64,000 nucleotides of DNA from Phytophthora sp. 'mugwort' (GCA_033558025.1 JAUCEF010000005.1:930001-994000); one strand, 5' to 3'. Shown: positions 10,109 to 22,626, counted from the stretch's first letter. The notes: generated from the letters alone by a model not told the origin. Translations and numbers: made by a program.

Positions 10109-10781
10109 CTTCTTTTGCGCCACGCACCATCAAATTACTGCCGTCGACTTGTCCTGCTTGTCACGCCTCTCTCGCGCTCTAGCACACAGTGCGCCCCTGA
10201 CCCACTGCTTTGCTGCTTTTACCAACCCACGTTGGTGTCAACGAGATCGTTCTTCTACTAGACATGCTCAATCGGCACCGGGATTTCTGCTGCCGTCATG
10301 CATTTTCCGGCTCGTTTACTGGCTTCGGTGGCTGGCCTCGATCCCGCTGATCGCTGCTGGTGTTAGCGCTGGAGTCGCCTTACATTTGACGCTCTCACGG
10401 GAGTTGGTCGGCTATCAAGTGTCCGTGCCAAATCGGCCGCAGTTAGGATCGATGCAGTGGCGTGGGGGTCGCTATGTTGAGTCAAACTTTGTATGCTCTT
10501 GACCGCGAAAGGCGTTGTAAAGGTTGTGGTGGAGGCACGGTAACAGCATGTTGTGGTGTGTTTGGCAGTCGGTAGATGTGGTTAGCGCGTTTGAAGGTCC
10601 GTTGGCGTTTCGGGTCTACCAGTACCTTGGACGAGTAGGTGGATATAGAAGCGGGTGTGTAGCGGTACGTGAGGCCGCAGTATGTGTGATGAGCGCGTGG
10701 TGGCTTCTTGCCGTGTGTCGTTGTATGTGTTGTGAGAAATGCATTTTTTCGACGACGGTGTGGTGGGTAGCTTGTCGTGCT

Positions 10782-10854
10782 TCTCCTATAGCTCAGTTGG
10801 TAGAGCGTGCGGCTGTTAACCTCAAGGTCGCTGGTTCAAACCCAGCTGGGAGAG
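10782..10854 (+). tRNA. tRNA-Asn-GTT: tRNA-Asn(GTT), copy 15
   Basis: Step 746 bp: long spacer, six T. Markers CGTTCTT. First half of the second dimer. Confidence 0.97.
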
Positions 10855-11513
10855 CTTCTTTTGCGCCACGCACCATCAAATTACTGCCGTCGACTTGTCC
10901 TGCTTGTCACGCCTCTCTCGCGCTCTAGCACACAGTGCGCCCCTGACCCACTGCTTTGCTGCTTTTACCAACCCACGTTGGTGTCAACGAGATCGTTCTT
11001 CTACTAGACATGCTCAATCGGCACCGGGATTTCTGCTGCCGTCATGCATTTTCCGGCTCGTTTACTGGCTTCGGTGGCTGGCCTCGATCCCGCTGATCGC
11101 TGCTGGTGTTAGCGCTGGAGTCGCCTTACATTTGACGCTCTCACGGGAGTTGGTCGGCTATCAAGTGTCCGTGCCAAATCGGCCGCAGTTAGGATCGATG
11201 CAGTGGCGTGGGGGTCGCTATGTCGTGTCAAACTTTGTATGCTCTTGACCGCGAAAGGCGTTGTAAAGGTTGTGGTGGAGGCACGGTAACAGCATGTTGT
11301 GGTGTGTTTGGCAGTCGGTAGATGTGGTTAGCGCGTTTGAAGGTCCGTTGGCCAGTACCTTGGACGAGTAGGTGGATATAGAAGCGGGTGTGTAGCGGTA
11401 CGTGAGGCCGCAGTATGTGTGATGAGCGCGTGGTGGCTTCTTGCCGTGTGTCGTTGTATGTGTTGTGAGAAATGCATTTTTCGACGACGGTGTGGTGGGT
11501 AGCTTGTCGTGCT

Positions 11514-11586
11514 TCTCCTATAGCTCAGTTGGTAGAGCGTGCGGCTGTTAACCTCAAGGTCGCTGGTTCAAACCCAGCTGGGAGAG
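11514..11586 (+). tRNA. tRNA-Asn-GTT: tRNA-Asn(GTT), copy 16
   Basis: Step 732 bp: short spacer, five T. Markers CGTTTAT. Second half of the second dimer. Confidence 0.97.
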
Positions 11587-12259
11587 CTTCTTTTGCGCCA
11601 CGCACCATCAAATTACTGCCGTCGACTTGTCCTGCTTGTCACGCCTCTCTCGCGCTCTAGCACACAGTGCGCCCCTGACCCACTGCTTTGCTGCTTTTAC
11701 CAACCCACGTTGGTGTCAACGAGATCGTTCTTCTACTAGACATGCTCAATCGGCACCGGGATTTCTGCTGCCGTCATGCATTTTCCGGCTCGTTTACTGG
11801 CTTCGGTGGCTGGCCTCGATCCCGCTGATCGCTGCTGGTGTTAGCGCTGGAGTCGCCTTACATTTGACGCTCTCACGGGAGTTGGTCGGCTATCAAGTGT
11901 CCGTGCCAAATCGGCCGCAGTTAGGATCGATGCAGTGGCGTGGGGGTCGCTATGTTGAGTCAAACTTTGTATGCTCTTGACCGCGAAAGGCGTTGTAAAG
12001 GTTGTGGTGGAGGCACGGTAACAGCATGTTGTGGTGTGTTTGGCAGTCGGTAGATGTGGTTAGCGCGTTTGAAGGTCCGTTGGCGTTTCGGGTCTACCAG
12101 TACCTTGGACGAGTAGGTGGATATAGAAGCGGGTGTGTAGCGGTACGTGAGGCCGCAGTATGTGTGATGAGCGCGTGGTGGCTTCTTGCCGTGTGTCGTT
12201 GTATGTGTTGTGAGAAATGCATTTTTTCGACGACGGTGTGGTGGGTAGCTTGTCGTGCT

Positions 12260-12332
12260 TCTCCTATAGCTCAGTTGGTAGAGCGTGCGGCTGTTAACCT
12301 CAAGGTCGCTGGTTCAAACCCAGCTGGGAGAG
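12260..12332 (+). tRNA. tRNA-Asn-GTT: tRNA-Asn(GTT), copy 17
   Basis: Step 746 bp: long spacer, six T. Markers CGTTCTT. First half of the third dimer. Confidence 0.97.
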
Positions 12333-12991
12333 CTTCTTTTGCGCCACGCACCATCAAATTACTGCCGTCGACTTGTCCTGCTTGTCACGCCTCTCTCGCG
12401 CTCTAGCACACAGTGCGCCCCTGACCCACTGCTTTGCTGCTTTTACCAACCCACGTTGGTGTCAACGAGATCGTTCTTCTACTAGACATGCTCAATCGGC
12501 ACCGGGATTTCTGCTGCCGTCATGCATTTTCCGGCTCGTTTACTGGCTTCGGTGGCTGGCCTCGATCCCGCTGATCGCTGCTGGTGTTAGCGCTGGAGTC
12601 GCCTTACATTTGACGCTCTCACGGGAGTTGGTCGGCTATCAAGTGTCCGTGCCAAATCGGCCGCAGTTAGGATCGATGCAGTGGCGTGGGGGTCGCTATG
12701 TCGTGTCAAACTTTGTATGCTCTTGACCGCGAAAGGCGTTGTAAAGGTTGTGGTGGAGGCACGGTAACAGCATGTTGTGGTGTGTTTGGCAGTCGGTAGA
12801 TGTGGTTAGCGCGTTTGAAGGTCCGTTGGCCAGTACCTTGGACGAGTAGGTGGATATAGAAGCGGGTGTGTAGCGGTACGTGAGGCCGCAGTATGTGTGA
12901 TGAGCGCGTGGTGGCTTCTTGCCGTGTGTCGTTGTATGTGTTGTGAGAAATGCATTTTTCGACGACGGTATGGTGGGTAGCTTGTCGTGCT

Positions 12992-13064
12992 TCTCCTATA
13001 GCTCAGTTGGTAGAGCGTGCGGCTGTTAACCTCAAGGTCGCTGGTTCAAACCCAGCTGGGAGAG
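12992..13064 (+). tRNA. tRNA-Asn-GTT: tRNA-Asn(GTT), copy 18
   Basis: Step 732 bp: short spacer, five T, with a private G-to-A at 12970 (-22). Markers CGTTTAT. Second half of the third dimer. Confidence 0.97.
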
Positions 13065-13737
13065 CTTCTTTTGCGCCACGCACCATCAAATTACTGCCGT
13101 CGACTTGTCCTGCTTGTCACGCCTCTCTCGCGCTCTAGCACACAGTGCGCCCCTGACCCACTGCTTTGCTGCTTTTACCAACCCACGTTGGTGTCAACGA
13201 GATCGTTCTTCTACTAGACATGCTCAATCGGCACCGGGATTTCTGCTGCCGTCATGCATTTTCCGGCTCGTTTACTGGCTTCGGTGGCTGGCCTCGATCC
13301 CGCTGATCGCTGCTGGTGTTAGCGCTGGAGTCGCCTTACATTTGACGCTCTCACGGGAGTTGGTCGGCTATCAAGTGTCCGTGCCAAATCGGCCGCAGTT
13401 AGGATCGATGCAGTGGCGTGGGGGTCGCTATGTTGAGTCAAACTTTGTATGCTCTTGACCGCGAAAGGCGTTGTAAAGGTTGTGGTGGAGGCACGGTAAC
13501 AGCATGTTGTGGTGTGTTTGGCAGTCGGTAGATGTGGTTAGCGCGTTTGAAGGTCCGTTGGCGTTTCGGGTCTACCAGTACCTTGGACGAGTAGGTGGAT
13601 ATAGAAGCGGGTGTGTAGCGGTACGTGAGGCCGCAGTATGTGTGATGAGCGCGTGGTGGCTTCTTGCCGTGTGTCGTTGTATGTGTTGTGAGAAATGCAT
13701 TTTTTCGACGACGGTGTGGTGGGTAGCTTGTCGTGCT

Positions 13738-13810
13738 TCTCCTATAGCTCAGTTGGTAGAGCGTGCGGCTGTTAACCTCAAGGTCGCTGGTTCAAACCCA
13801 GCTGGGAGAG
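13738..13810 (+). tRNA. tRNA-Asn-GTT: tRNA-Asn(GTT), copy 19
   Basis: Step 746 bp: long spacer, six T. Markers CGGTCTT, with the rare G at +130. Confidence 0.97.
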
Positions 13811-14469
13811 CTTCTTTTGCGCCACGCACCATCAAATTACTGCCGTCGACTTGTCCTGCTTGTCACGCCTCTCTCGCGCTCTAGCACACAGTGCGCCCCT
13901 GACCCACTGCTTTGCTGCTTTTACCAACCCACGTTGGTGGCAACGAGATCGTTCTTCTACTAGACATGCTCAATCGGCACCGGGATTTCTGCTGCCGTCA
14001 TGCATTTTCCGGCTCGTTTACTGGCTTCGGTGGCTGGCCTCGATCCCGCTGATCGCTGCTGGTGTTAGCGCTGGAGTCGCCTTACATTTGACGCTCTCAC
14101 GGGAGTTGGTCGGCTATCAAGTGTCCGTGCCAAATCGGCCGCAGTTAGGATCGATGCAGTGGCGTGGGGGTCGCTATGTCGTGTCAAACTTTGTATGCTC
14201 TTGACCGCGAAAGGCGTTGTAAAGGTTGTGGTGGAGGCACGGTAACAGCATGTTGTGGTGTGTTTGGCAGTCGGTAGATGTGGTTAGCGCGTTTGAAGGT
14301 CCGTTGGCCAGTACCTTGGACGAGTAGGTGGATATAGAAGCGGGTGTGTAGCGGTACGTGAGGCCGCAGTATGTGTGATGAGCGCGTGGTGGCTTCTTGC
14401 CGTGTGTCGTTGTATGTGTTGTGAGAAATGCATTTTTCGACGACGGTGTGGTGGGTAGCTTGTCGTGCT

Positions 14470-14542
14470 TCTCCTATAGCTCAGTTGGTAGAGCGTGCGG
14501 CTGTTAACCTCAAGGTCGCTGGTTCAAACCCAGCTGGGAGAG
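14470..14542 (+). tRNA. tRNA-Asn-GTT: tRNA-Asn(GTT), copy 20
   Basis: Step 732 bp: short spacer, five T. Markers CGGTCTT, sharing the +130 G with its left neighbour. Confidence 0.97.
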
Positions 14543-15201
14543 CTTCTTTTGCGCCACGCACCATCAAATTACTGCCGTCGACTTGTCCTGCTTGTCACGC
14601 CTCTCTCGCGCTCTAGCACACAGTGCGCCCCTGACCCACTGCTTTGCTGCTTTTACCAACCCACGTTGGTGGCAACGAGATCGTTCTTCTACTAGACATG
14701 CTCAATCGGCACCGGGATTTCTGCTGCCGTCATGCATTTTCCGGCTCGTTTACTGGCTTCGGTGGCTGGCCTCGATCCCGCTGATCGCTGCTGGTGTTAG
14801 CGCTGGAGTCGCCTTACATTTGACGCTCTCACGGGAGTTGGTCGGCTATCAAGTGTCCGTGCCAAATCGGCCGCAGTTAGGATCGATGCAGTGGCGTGGG
14901 GGTCGCTATGTCGTGTCAAACTTTGTATGCTCTTGACCGCGAAAGGCGTTGTAAAGGTTGTGGTGGAGGCACGGTAACAGCATGTTGTGGTGTGTTTGGC
15001 AGTCGGTAGATGTGGTTAGCGCGTTTGAAGGTCCGTTGGCCAGTACCTTGGACGAGTAGGTGGATATAGAAGCGGGTGTGTAGCGGTACGTGAGGCCGCA
15101 GTATGTGTGATGAGCGCGTGGTGGCTTCTTGCCGTGTGTCGTTGTATGTGTTGTGAGAAATGCATTTTTCGACGACGGTGTGGTGGGTAGCTTGTCGTGC
15201 T

Positions 15202-15274
15202 TCTCCTATAGCTCAGTTGGTAGAGCGTGCGGCTGTTAACCTCAAGGTCGCTGGTTCAAACCCAGCTGGGAGAG
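15202..15274 (+). tRNA. tRNA-Asn-GTT: tRNA-Asn(GTT), copy 21, terminator damaged
   Basis: Step 732 bp: short spacer, five T. The tRNA body is intact, but the T4 terminator is reduced to T3 by T-to-G at 15282, so 3' end formation may be altered. Markers CGTTTAT. Confidence 0.95.
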
Positions 15275-15278
15275 CTTC

Positions 15279-15281
15279 TTT
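15279..15281 (+). terminator. Damaged pol III terminator of copy 21 (T3 only)
   Basis: The fourth T is replaced by G at 15282, leaving TTTGG. Three T usually terminate pol III poorly. The next T4 is at 15383-15386, so transcripts of copy 21 may carry a trailer of about 110 nt. Confidence 0.7.
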
Positions 15282-15933
15282 GGCGCCACGCACCATCAAA
15301 TTACTGCCGTCGACTTGTCCTGCTTGTCACGCCTCTCTCGCGCTCTAGCACACAGTGCGCCCCTGACCCACTGCTTTGCTGCTTTTACCAACCCACGTTG
15401 GTGTCAACGAGATCGTTCTTCTACTAGACATGCTCAATCGGCACCGGGATTTCTGCTGCCGTCATGCATTTTCCGGCTCGTTTACTGGCTTCGGTGGCTG
15501 GCCTCGATCCCGCTGATCGCTGCTGGTGTTAGCGCTGGAGTCGCCTTACATTTGACGCTCTCACGGGAGTTGGTCGGCTATCAAGTGTCCGTGCCAAATC
15601 GGCCGCAGTTAGGATCGATGCAGTGGCGTGGGGGTCGCTATGTTGAGTCAAACTTTGTATGCTCTTGACCGCGAAAGGCGTTGTAAAGGTTGTGGTGGAG
15701 GCACGGTAACAGCATGTTGTGGTGTGTTTGGCAGTCGGTAGATGTGGTTAGCGCGTTTGAAGGTCCGTTGGCCAGTACCTTGGACGAGTAGGTGGATATA
15801 GAAGCGGGTGTGTAGCGGTACGTGAGGCCGCAGTATGTGTGATGAGCGCGTGGTGGCTTCTTGCCGTGTGTCGTTGTATGTGTTGTGAGAAATGCATTTT
15901 TCGGCGACGGTGTGGTGGGTAGCTTGTCGTGCT

Positions 15934-16006
15934 TCTCCTATAGCTCAGTTGGTAGAGCGTGCGGCTGTTAACCTCAAGGTCGCTGGTTCAAACCCAGCTG
16001 GGAGAG
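15934..16006 (+). tRNA. tRNA-Asn-GTT: tRNA-Asn(GTT), copy 22
   Basis: Step 732 bp: short spacer, five T, G at -30. The trailing spacer carries the 6-bp deletion near 16330. Markers CGTTCAT, the last three shifted by 6 bp. Confidence 0.97.
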
Positions 16007-16673
16007 CTTCTTTTGCGCCACGCACCATCAAATTACTGCCGTCGACTTGTCCTGCTTGTCACGCCTCTCTCGCGCTCTAGCACACAGTGCGCCCCTGACC
16101 CACTGCTTTGCTGCTTTTACCAACCCACGTTGGTGTCAACGAGATCGTTCTTCTACTAGACATGCTCAATCGGCACCGGGATTTCTGCTGCCGTCATGCA
16201 TTTTCCGGCTCGTTTACTGGCTTCGGTGGCTGGCCTCGATCCCGCTGATCGCTGCTGGTGTTAGCGCTGGAGTCGCCTTACATTTGACGCTCTCACGGGA
16301 GTTGGTCGGCTATCAAGTGTCCGTGCCAACGCAGTTAGGATCGATGCAGTGGCGTGGGGGTCGCTATGTCGAGTCAAACTTTGTATGCTCTTGACCGCGA
16401 AAGGCGTTGTAAAGGTTGTGGTGGAGGCACGGTAACAGCATGTTGTGGTGTGTTTGGCAGTCGGTAGATGTGGTTAGCGCGTTTGAAGGTCCGTTGGCGT
16501 TTCGGGTCTACCAGTACCTTGGACGAGTAGGTGGATATAGAAGCGGGTGTGTAGCGGTACGTGAGGCCGCAGTATGTGTGATGAGCGCGTGGTGGCTTCT
16601 TGCCGTGTGTCGTTGTATGTGTTGTGAGAAATGCATTTTTTCGACGACGGTGTGGTGGGTAGCTTGTCGTGCT

Positions 16674-16746
16674 TCTCCTGTAGCTCAGTTGGTAGAGCGT
16701 GCGGCTGTTAACCTCAAGGTCGCTGGTTCAAACCCAGCTGGGAGAG
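16674..16746 (+). tRNA. tRNA-Asn-GTT: tRNA-Asn(GTT), copy 23, A7G variant
   Basis: Step 740 bp: long spacer, six T, minus 6 bp. Base 7 is G (16680), turning the last acceptor pair from A-T into a G-T wobble. It should still fold. The other A7G copies are all at 36610 or later. Markers CGTTCAT. Confidence 0.96.
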
Positions 16747-17406
16747 CTTCTTTTGCGCCACGCACCATCAAATTACTGCCGTCGACTTGTCCTGCTTGTC
16801 ACGCCTCTCTCGCGCTCTAGCACACAGTGCGCCCCTGACCCACTGCTTTGCTGCTTTTACCAACCCACGTTGGTGTCAACGAGATCGTTCTTCTACTAGA
16901 CATGCTCAATCGGCACCGGGATTTCTGCTGCCGTCATGCATTTTCCGGCTCGTTTACTGGCTTCGGTGGCTGGCCTCGATCCCGCTGATCGCTGCTGGTG
17001 TTAGCGCTGGAGTCGCCTTACATTTGACGCTCTCACGGGAGTTGGTCGGCTATCAAGTGTCCGTGCCAAATCGGCCGCAGTTAGGATCGATGCAGTGGCG
17101 TGGGGGTCGCTATGTCGAGTCAAACTTTGTATGCTCTTGACCGCGAAAGGCGTTGTAAAGGTTGTGGTGGAGGCACGGTAACAGCATGTTGTGGTGTGTT
17201 TGGAAGTCGGTAGATGTGGTTAGCGCGTTTGAAGGTCCGTTGGCCAGTACCTTGGACGAGTAGGTGGATATAGAAGCGGGTGTGTAGCGGTACGTGAGGC
17301 CGCAGTATGTGTGATGAGCGCGTGGTGGCTTCTTGCCGTGTGTCGTTGTATGTGTTGTGAGAAATGCATTTTTTCGACGACGGTGTGGTGGGTAGCTTGT
17401 CGTGCT

Positions 17407-17479
17407 TCTCCTATAGCTCAGTTGGTAGAGCGTGCGGCTGTTAACCTCAAGGTCGCTGGTTCAAACCCAGCTGGGAGAG
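17407..17479 (+). tRNA. tRNA-Asn-GTT: tRNA-Asn(GTT), copy 24
   Basis: Step 733 bp: short spacer with six T. A private C-to-A at 17204 is shared only with the next unit. Markers CGTTCAT. Confidence 0.97.
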
Positions 17480-18152
17480 CTTCTTTTGCGCCACGCACCA
17501 TCAAATTACTGCCGTCGACTTGTCCTGCTTGTCACGCCTCTCTCGCGCTCTAGCACACAGTGCGCCCCTGACCCACTGCTTTGCTGCTTTTACCAACCCA
17601 CGTTGGTGTCAACGAGATCGTTCTTCTACTAGACATGCTCAATCGGCACCGGGATTTCTGCTGCCGTCATGCATTTTCCGGCTCGTTTACTGGCTTCGGT
17701 GGCTGGCCTCGATCCCGCTGATCGCTGCTGGTGTTAGCGCTGGAGTCGCCTTACATTTGACGCTCTCACGGGAGTTGGTCGGCTATCAAGTGTCCGTGCC
17801 AAATCGGCCGCAGTTAGGATCGATGCAGTGGCGTGGGGGTCGCTATGTCGAGTCAAACTTTGTATGCTCTTGACCGCGAAAGGCGTTGTAAAGGTTGTGG
17901 TGGAGGCACGGTAACAGCATGTTGTGGTGTGTTTGGAAGTCGGTAGATGTGGTTAGCGCGTTTGAAGGTCCGTTGGCGTTTCGGGTCTACCAGTACCTTG
18001 GACGAGTAGGTGGATATAGAAGCGGGTGTGTAGCGGTACGTGAGGCCGCAGTATGTGTGATGAGCGCGTGGTGGCTTCTTGCCGTGTGTCGTTGTATGTG
18101 TTGTGAGAAATGCATTTTTTCGACGACGGTGTGGTGGGTAGCTTGTCGTGCT

Positions 18153-18225
18153 TCTCCTATAGCTCAGTTGGTAGAGCGTGCGGCTGTTAACCTCAAGGTC
18201 GCTGGTTCAAACCCAGCTGGGAGAG
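18153..18225 (+). tRNA. tRNA-Asn-GTT: tRNA-Asn(GTT), copy 25
   Basis: Step 746 bp: long spacer, six T, with the same C-to-A as the previous unit (17937). The SNP therefore crosses the 13-bp indel classes. Markers CGTTCTT. Confidence 0.97.
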
Positions 18226-18897
18226 CTTCTTTTGCGCCACGCACCATCAAATTACTGCCGTCGACTTGTCCTGCTTGTCACGCCTCTCTCGCGCTCTAGC
18301 ACACAGTGCGCCCCTGACCCACTGCTTTGCTGCTTTTACCAACCCACGTTGGTGTCAACGAGATCGTTCTTCTACTAGACATGCTCAATCGGCACCGGGA
18401 TTTCTGCTGCCGTCATGCATTTTCCGGCTCGTTTACTGGCTTCGGTGGCTGGCCTCGATCCCGCTGATCGCTGCTGGTGTTAGCGCTGGAGTCGCCTTAC
18501 ATTTGACGCTCTCACGGGAGTTGGTCGGCTATCAAGTGTCCGTGCCAAATCGGCCGCAGTTAGGATCGATGCAGTGGCGTGGGGGTCGCTATGTCGTGTC
18601 AAACTTTGTATGCTCTTGACCGCGAAAGGCGTTGTAAAGGTTGTGGTGGAGGCACGGTAACAGCATGTTGTGGTGTGTTTGGCAGTCGGTAGATGTGGTT
18701 AGCGCGTTTGAAGGTCCGTTGGCGTTTCGGGTCTACCAGTACCTTGGACGAGTAGGTGGATATAGAAGCGGGTGTGTAGCGGTACGTGAGGCCGCAGTAT
18801 GTGTGATGAGCGCGTGGTGGCTTCTTGCCGTGTGTCGTTGTATGTGTTGTGAGAAATGCATTTTTCGACGACGGTGTGGTGGGTAGCTTGTCGTGCT

Positions 18898-18970
18898 TCT
18901 CCTATAGCTCAGTTGGTAGAGCGTGCGGCTGTTAACCTCAAGGTCGCTGGTTCAAACCCAGCTGGGAGAG
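18898..18970 (+). tRNA. tRNA-Asn-GTT: tRNA-Asn(GTT), copy 26
   Basis: Step 745 bp: long spacer, five T. Markers CGTTCTT. Confidence 0.97.
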
Positions 18971-19643
18971 CTTCTTTTGCGCCACGCACCATCAAATTAC
19001 TGCCGTCGACTTGTCCTGCTTGTCACGCCTCTCTCGCGCTCTAGCACACAGTGCGCCCCTGACCCACTGCTTTGCTGCTTTTACCAACCCACGTTGGTGT
19101 CAACGAGATCGTTCTTCTACTAGACATGCTCAATCGGCACCGGGATTTCTGCTGCCGTCATGCATTTTCCGGCTCGTTTACTGGCTTCGGTGGCTGGCCT
19201 CGATCCCGCTGATCGCTGCTGGTGTTAGCGCTGGAGTCGCCTTACATTTGACGCTCTCACGGGAGTTGGTCGGCTATCAAGTGTCCGTGCCAAATCGGCC
19301 GCAGTTAGGATCGATGCAGTGGCGTGGGGGTCGCTATGTCGTGTCAAACTTTGTATGCTCTTGACCGCGAAAGGCGTTGTAAAGGTTGTGGTGGAGGCAC
19401 GGTAACAGCATGTTGTGGTGTGTTTGGCAGTCGGTAGATGTGGTTAGCGCGTTTGAAGGTCCGTTGGCGTTTCGGGTCTACCAGTACCTTGGACGAGTAG
19501 GTGGATATAGAAGCGGGTGTGTAGCGGTACGTGAGGCCGCAGTATGTGTGATGAGCGCGTGGTGGCTTCTTGCCGTGTGTCGTTGTATGTGTTGTGAGAA
19601 ATGCATTTTTTCGACGACGGTGTGGTGGGTAGCTTGTCGTGCT

Positions 19644-19716
19644 TCTCCTATAGCTCAGTTGGTAGAGCGTGCGGCTGTTAACCTCAAGGTCGCTGGTTCA
19701 AACCCAGCTGGGAGAG
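19644..19716 (+). tRNA. tRNA-Asn-GTT: tRNA-Asn(GTT), copy 27
   Basis: Step 746 bp: long spacer, six T. Markers CGTTCTT. Confidence 0.97.
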
Positions 19717-20389
19717 CTTCTTTTGCGCCACGCACCATCAAATTACTGCCGTCGACTTGTCCTGCTTGTCACGCCTCTCTCGCGCTCTAGCACACAGTGC
19801 GCCCCTGACCCACTGCTTTGCTGCTTTTACCAACCCACGTTGGTGTCAACGAGATCGTTCTTCTACTAGACATGCTCAATCGGCACCGGGATTTCTGCTG
19901 CCGTCATGCATTTTCCGGCTCGTTTACTGGCTTCGGTGGCTGGCCTCGATCCCGCTGATCGCTGCTGGTGTTAGCGCTGGAGTCGCCTTACATTTGACGC
20001 TCTCACGGGAGTTGGTCGGCTATCAAGTGTCCGTGCCAAATCGGCCGCAGTTAGGATCGATGCAGTGGCGTGGGGGTCGCTATGTCGTGTCAAACTTTGT
20101 ATGCTCTTGACCGCGAAAGGCGTTGTAAAGGTTGTGGTGGAGGCACGGTAACAGCATGTTGTGGTGTGTTTGGCAGTCGGTAGATGTGGTTAGCGCGTTT
20201 GAAGGTCCGTTGGCGTTTCGGGTCTACCAGTACCTTGGACGAGTAGGTGGATATAGAAGCGGGTGTGTAGCGGTACGTGAGGCCGCAGTATGTGTGATGA
20301 GCGCGTGGTGGCTTCTTGCCGTGTGTCGTTGTATGTGTTGTGAGAAATGCATTTTTTCGACGACGGTGTGGTGGGTAGCTTGTCGTGCT

Positions 20390-20462
20390 TCTCCTATAGC
20401 TCAGTTGGTAGAGCGTGCGGCTGTTAACCTCAAGGTCGCTGGTTCAAACCCAGCTGGGAGAG
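20390..20462 (+). tRNA. tRNA-Asn-GTT: tRNA-Asn(GTT), copy 28
   Basis: Step 746 bp: long spacer, six T. Markers TGTTCTT. Copies 28-29 and 30-31 form a near dimer. Confidence 0.97.
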
Positions 20463-21135
20463 CTTCTTTTGCGCCATGCACCATCAAATTACTGCCGTCG
20501 ACTTGTCCTGCTTGTCACGCCTCTCTCGCGCTCTAGCACACAGTGCGCCCCTGACCCACTGCTTTGCTGCTTTTACCAACCCACGTTGGTGTCAACGAGA
20601 TCGTTCTTCTACTAGACATGCTCAATCGGCACCGGGATTTCTGCTGCCGTCATGCATTTTCCGGCTCGTTTACTGGCTTCGGTGGCTGGCCTCGATCCCG
20701 CTGATCGCTGCTGGTGTTAGCGCTGGAGTCGCCTTACATTTGACGCTCTCACGGGAGTTGGTCGGCTATCAAGTGTCCGTGCCAAATCGGCCGCAGTTAG
20801 GATCGATGCAGTGGCGTGGGGGTCGCTATGTCGTGTCAAACTTTGTATGCTCTTGACCGCGAAAGGCGTTGTAAAGGTTGTGGTGGAGGCACGGTAACAG
20901 CATGTTGTGGTGTGTTTGGCAGTCGGTAGATGTGGTTAGCGCGTTTGAAGGTCCGTTGGCGTTTCGGGTCTACCAGTACCTTGGACGAGTAGGTGGATAT
21001 AGAAGCGGGTGTGTAGCGGTACTTGAGGCCGCAGTATGTGTGATGAGCGCGTGGTGGCTTCTTGCCGTGTGTCGTTGTATGTGTTGTGAGAAATGCATTT
21101 TTTCGACGACGGTGTGGTGGGTAGCTTGTCGTGCT

Positions 21136-21208
21136 TCTCCTATAGCTCAGTTGGTAGAGCGTGCGGCTGTTAACCTCAAGGTCGCTGGTTCAAACCCAGC
21201 TGGGAGAG
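21136..21208 (+). tRNA. tRNA-Asn-GTT: tRNA-Asn(GTT), copy 29
   Basis: Step 746 bp: long spacer, six T, T at -113 as in copies 1 and 31. Markers CGTTCTT. Confidence 0.97.
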
Positions 21209-21880
21209 CTTCTTTTGCGCCACGCACCATCAAATTACTGCCGTCGACTTGTCCTGCTTGTCACGCCTCTCTCGCGCTCTAGCACACAGTGCGCCCCTGA
21301 CCCACTGCTTTGCTGCTTTTACCAACCCACGTTGGTGTCAACGAGATCGTTCTTCTACTAGACATGCTCAATCGGCACCGGGATTTCTGCTGCCGTCATG
21401 CATTTTCCGGCTCGTTTACTGGCTTCGGTGGCTGGCCTCGATCCCGCTGATCGCTGCTGGTGTTAGCGCTGGAGTCGCCTTACATTTGACGCTCTCACGG
21501 GAGTTGGTCGGCTATCAAGTGTCCGTGCCAAATCGGCCGCAGTTAGGATCGATGCAGTGGCGTGGGGGTCGCTATGTCGTGTCAAACTTTGTATGCTCTT
21601 GACCGCGAAAGGCGTTGTAAAGGTTGTGGTGGAGGCACGGTAACAGCATGTTGTGGTGTGTTTGGCAGTCGGTAGATGTGGTTAGCGCGTTTGAAGGTCC
21701 GTTGGCGTTTCGGGTCTACCAGTACCTTGGACGAGTAGGTGGATATAGAAGCGGGTGTGTAGCGGTACGTGAGGCCGCAGTATGTGTGATGAGCGCGTGG
21801 TGGCTTCTTGCCGTGTGTCGTTGTATGTGTTGTGAGAAATGCATTTTTCGACGACGGTGTGGTGGGTAGCTTGTCGTGCT

Positions 21881-21953
21881 TCTCCTATAGCTCAGTTGGT
21901 AGAGCGTGCGGCTGTTAACCTCAAGGTCGCTGGTTCAAACCCAGCTGGGAGAG
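21881..21953 (+). tRNA. tRNA-Asn-GTT: tRNA-Asn(GTT), copy 30
   Basis: Step 745 bp: long spacer, five T. Markers TGTTCTT. Confidence 0.97.
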
Positions 21954-22626
21954 CTTCTTTTGCGCCATGCACCATCAAATTACTGCCGTCGACTTGTCCT
22001 GCTTGTCACGCCTCTCTCGCGCTCTAGCACACAGTGCGCCCCTGACCCACTGCTTTGCTGCTTTTACCAACCCACGTTGGTGTCAACGAGATCGTTCTTC
22101 TACTAGACATGCTCAATCGGCACCGGGATTTCTGCTGCCGTCATGCATTTTCCGGCTCGTTTACTGGCTTCGGTGGCTGGCCTCGATCCCGCTGATCGCT
22201 GCTGGTGTTAGCGCTGGAGTCGCCTTACATTTGACGCTCTCACGGGAGTTGGTCGGCTATCAAGTGTCCGTGCCAAATCGGCCGCAGTTAGGATCGATGC
22301 AGTGGCGTGGGGGTCGCTATGTCGTGTCAAACTTTGTATGCTCTTGACCGCGAAAGGCGTTGTAAAGGTTGTGGTGGAGGCACGGTAACAGCATGTTGTG
22401 GTGTGTTTGGCAGTCGGTAGATGTGGTTAGCGCGTTTGAAGGTCCGTTGGCGTTTCGGGTCTACCAGTACCTTGGACGAGTAGGTGGATATAGAAGCGGG
22501 TGTGTAGCGGTACTTGAGGCCGCAGTATGTGTGATGAGCGCGTGGTGGCTTCTTGCCGTGTGTCGTTGTATGTGTTGTGAGAAATGCATTTTTTCGACGA
22601 CGGTGTGGTGGGTAGCTTGTCGTGCT

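Larger units (their letters stand above)
9046..13479 (+). repeat. Triplicated 1478-bp dimer of units
   Basis: Copies 13-18 alternate strictly between a long six-T unit with +370/+372 = CT and a short five-T unit with TA. The dimer starts at 9046, 10524 and 12002, exactly 1478 bp apart. The only difference noticed is a G-to-A at 12970. Edges are approximate because neighbouring units are nearly the same. Confidence 0.8.
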
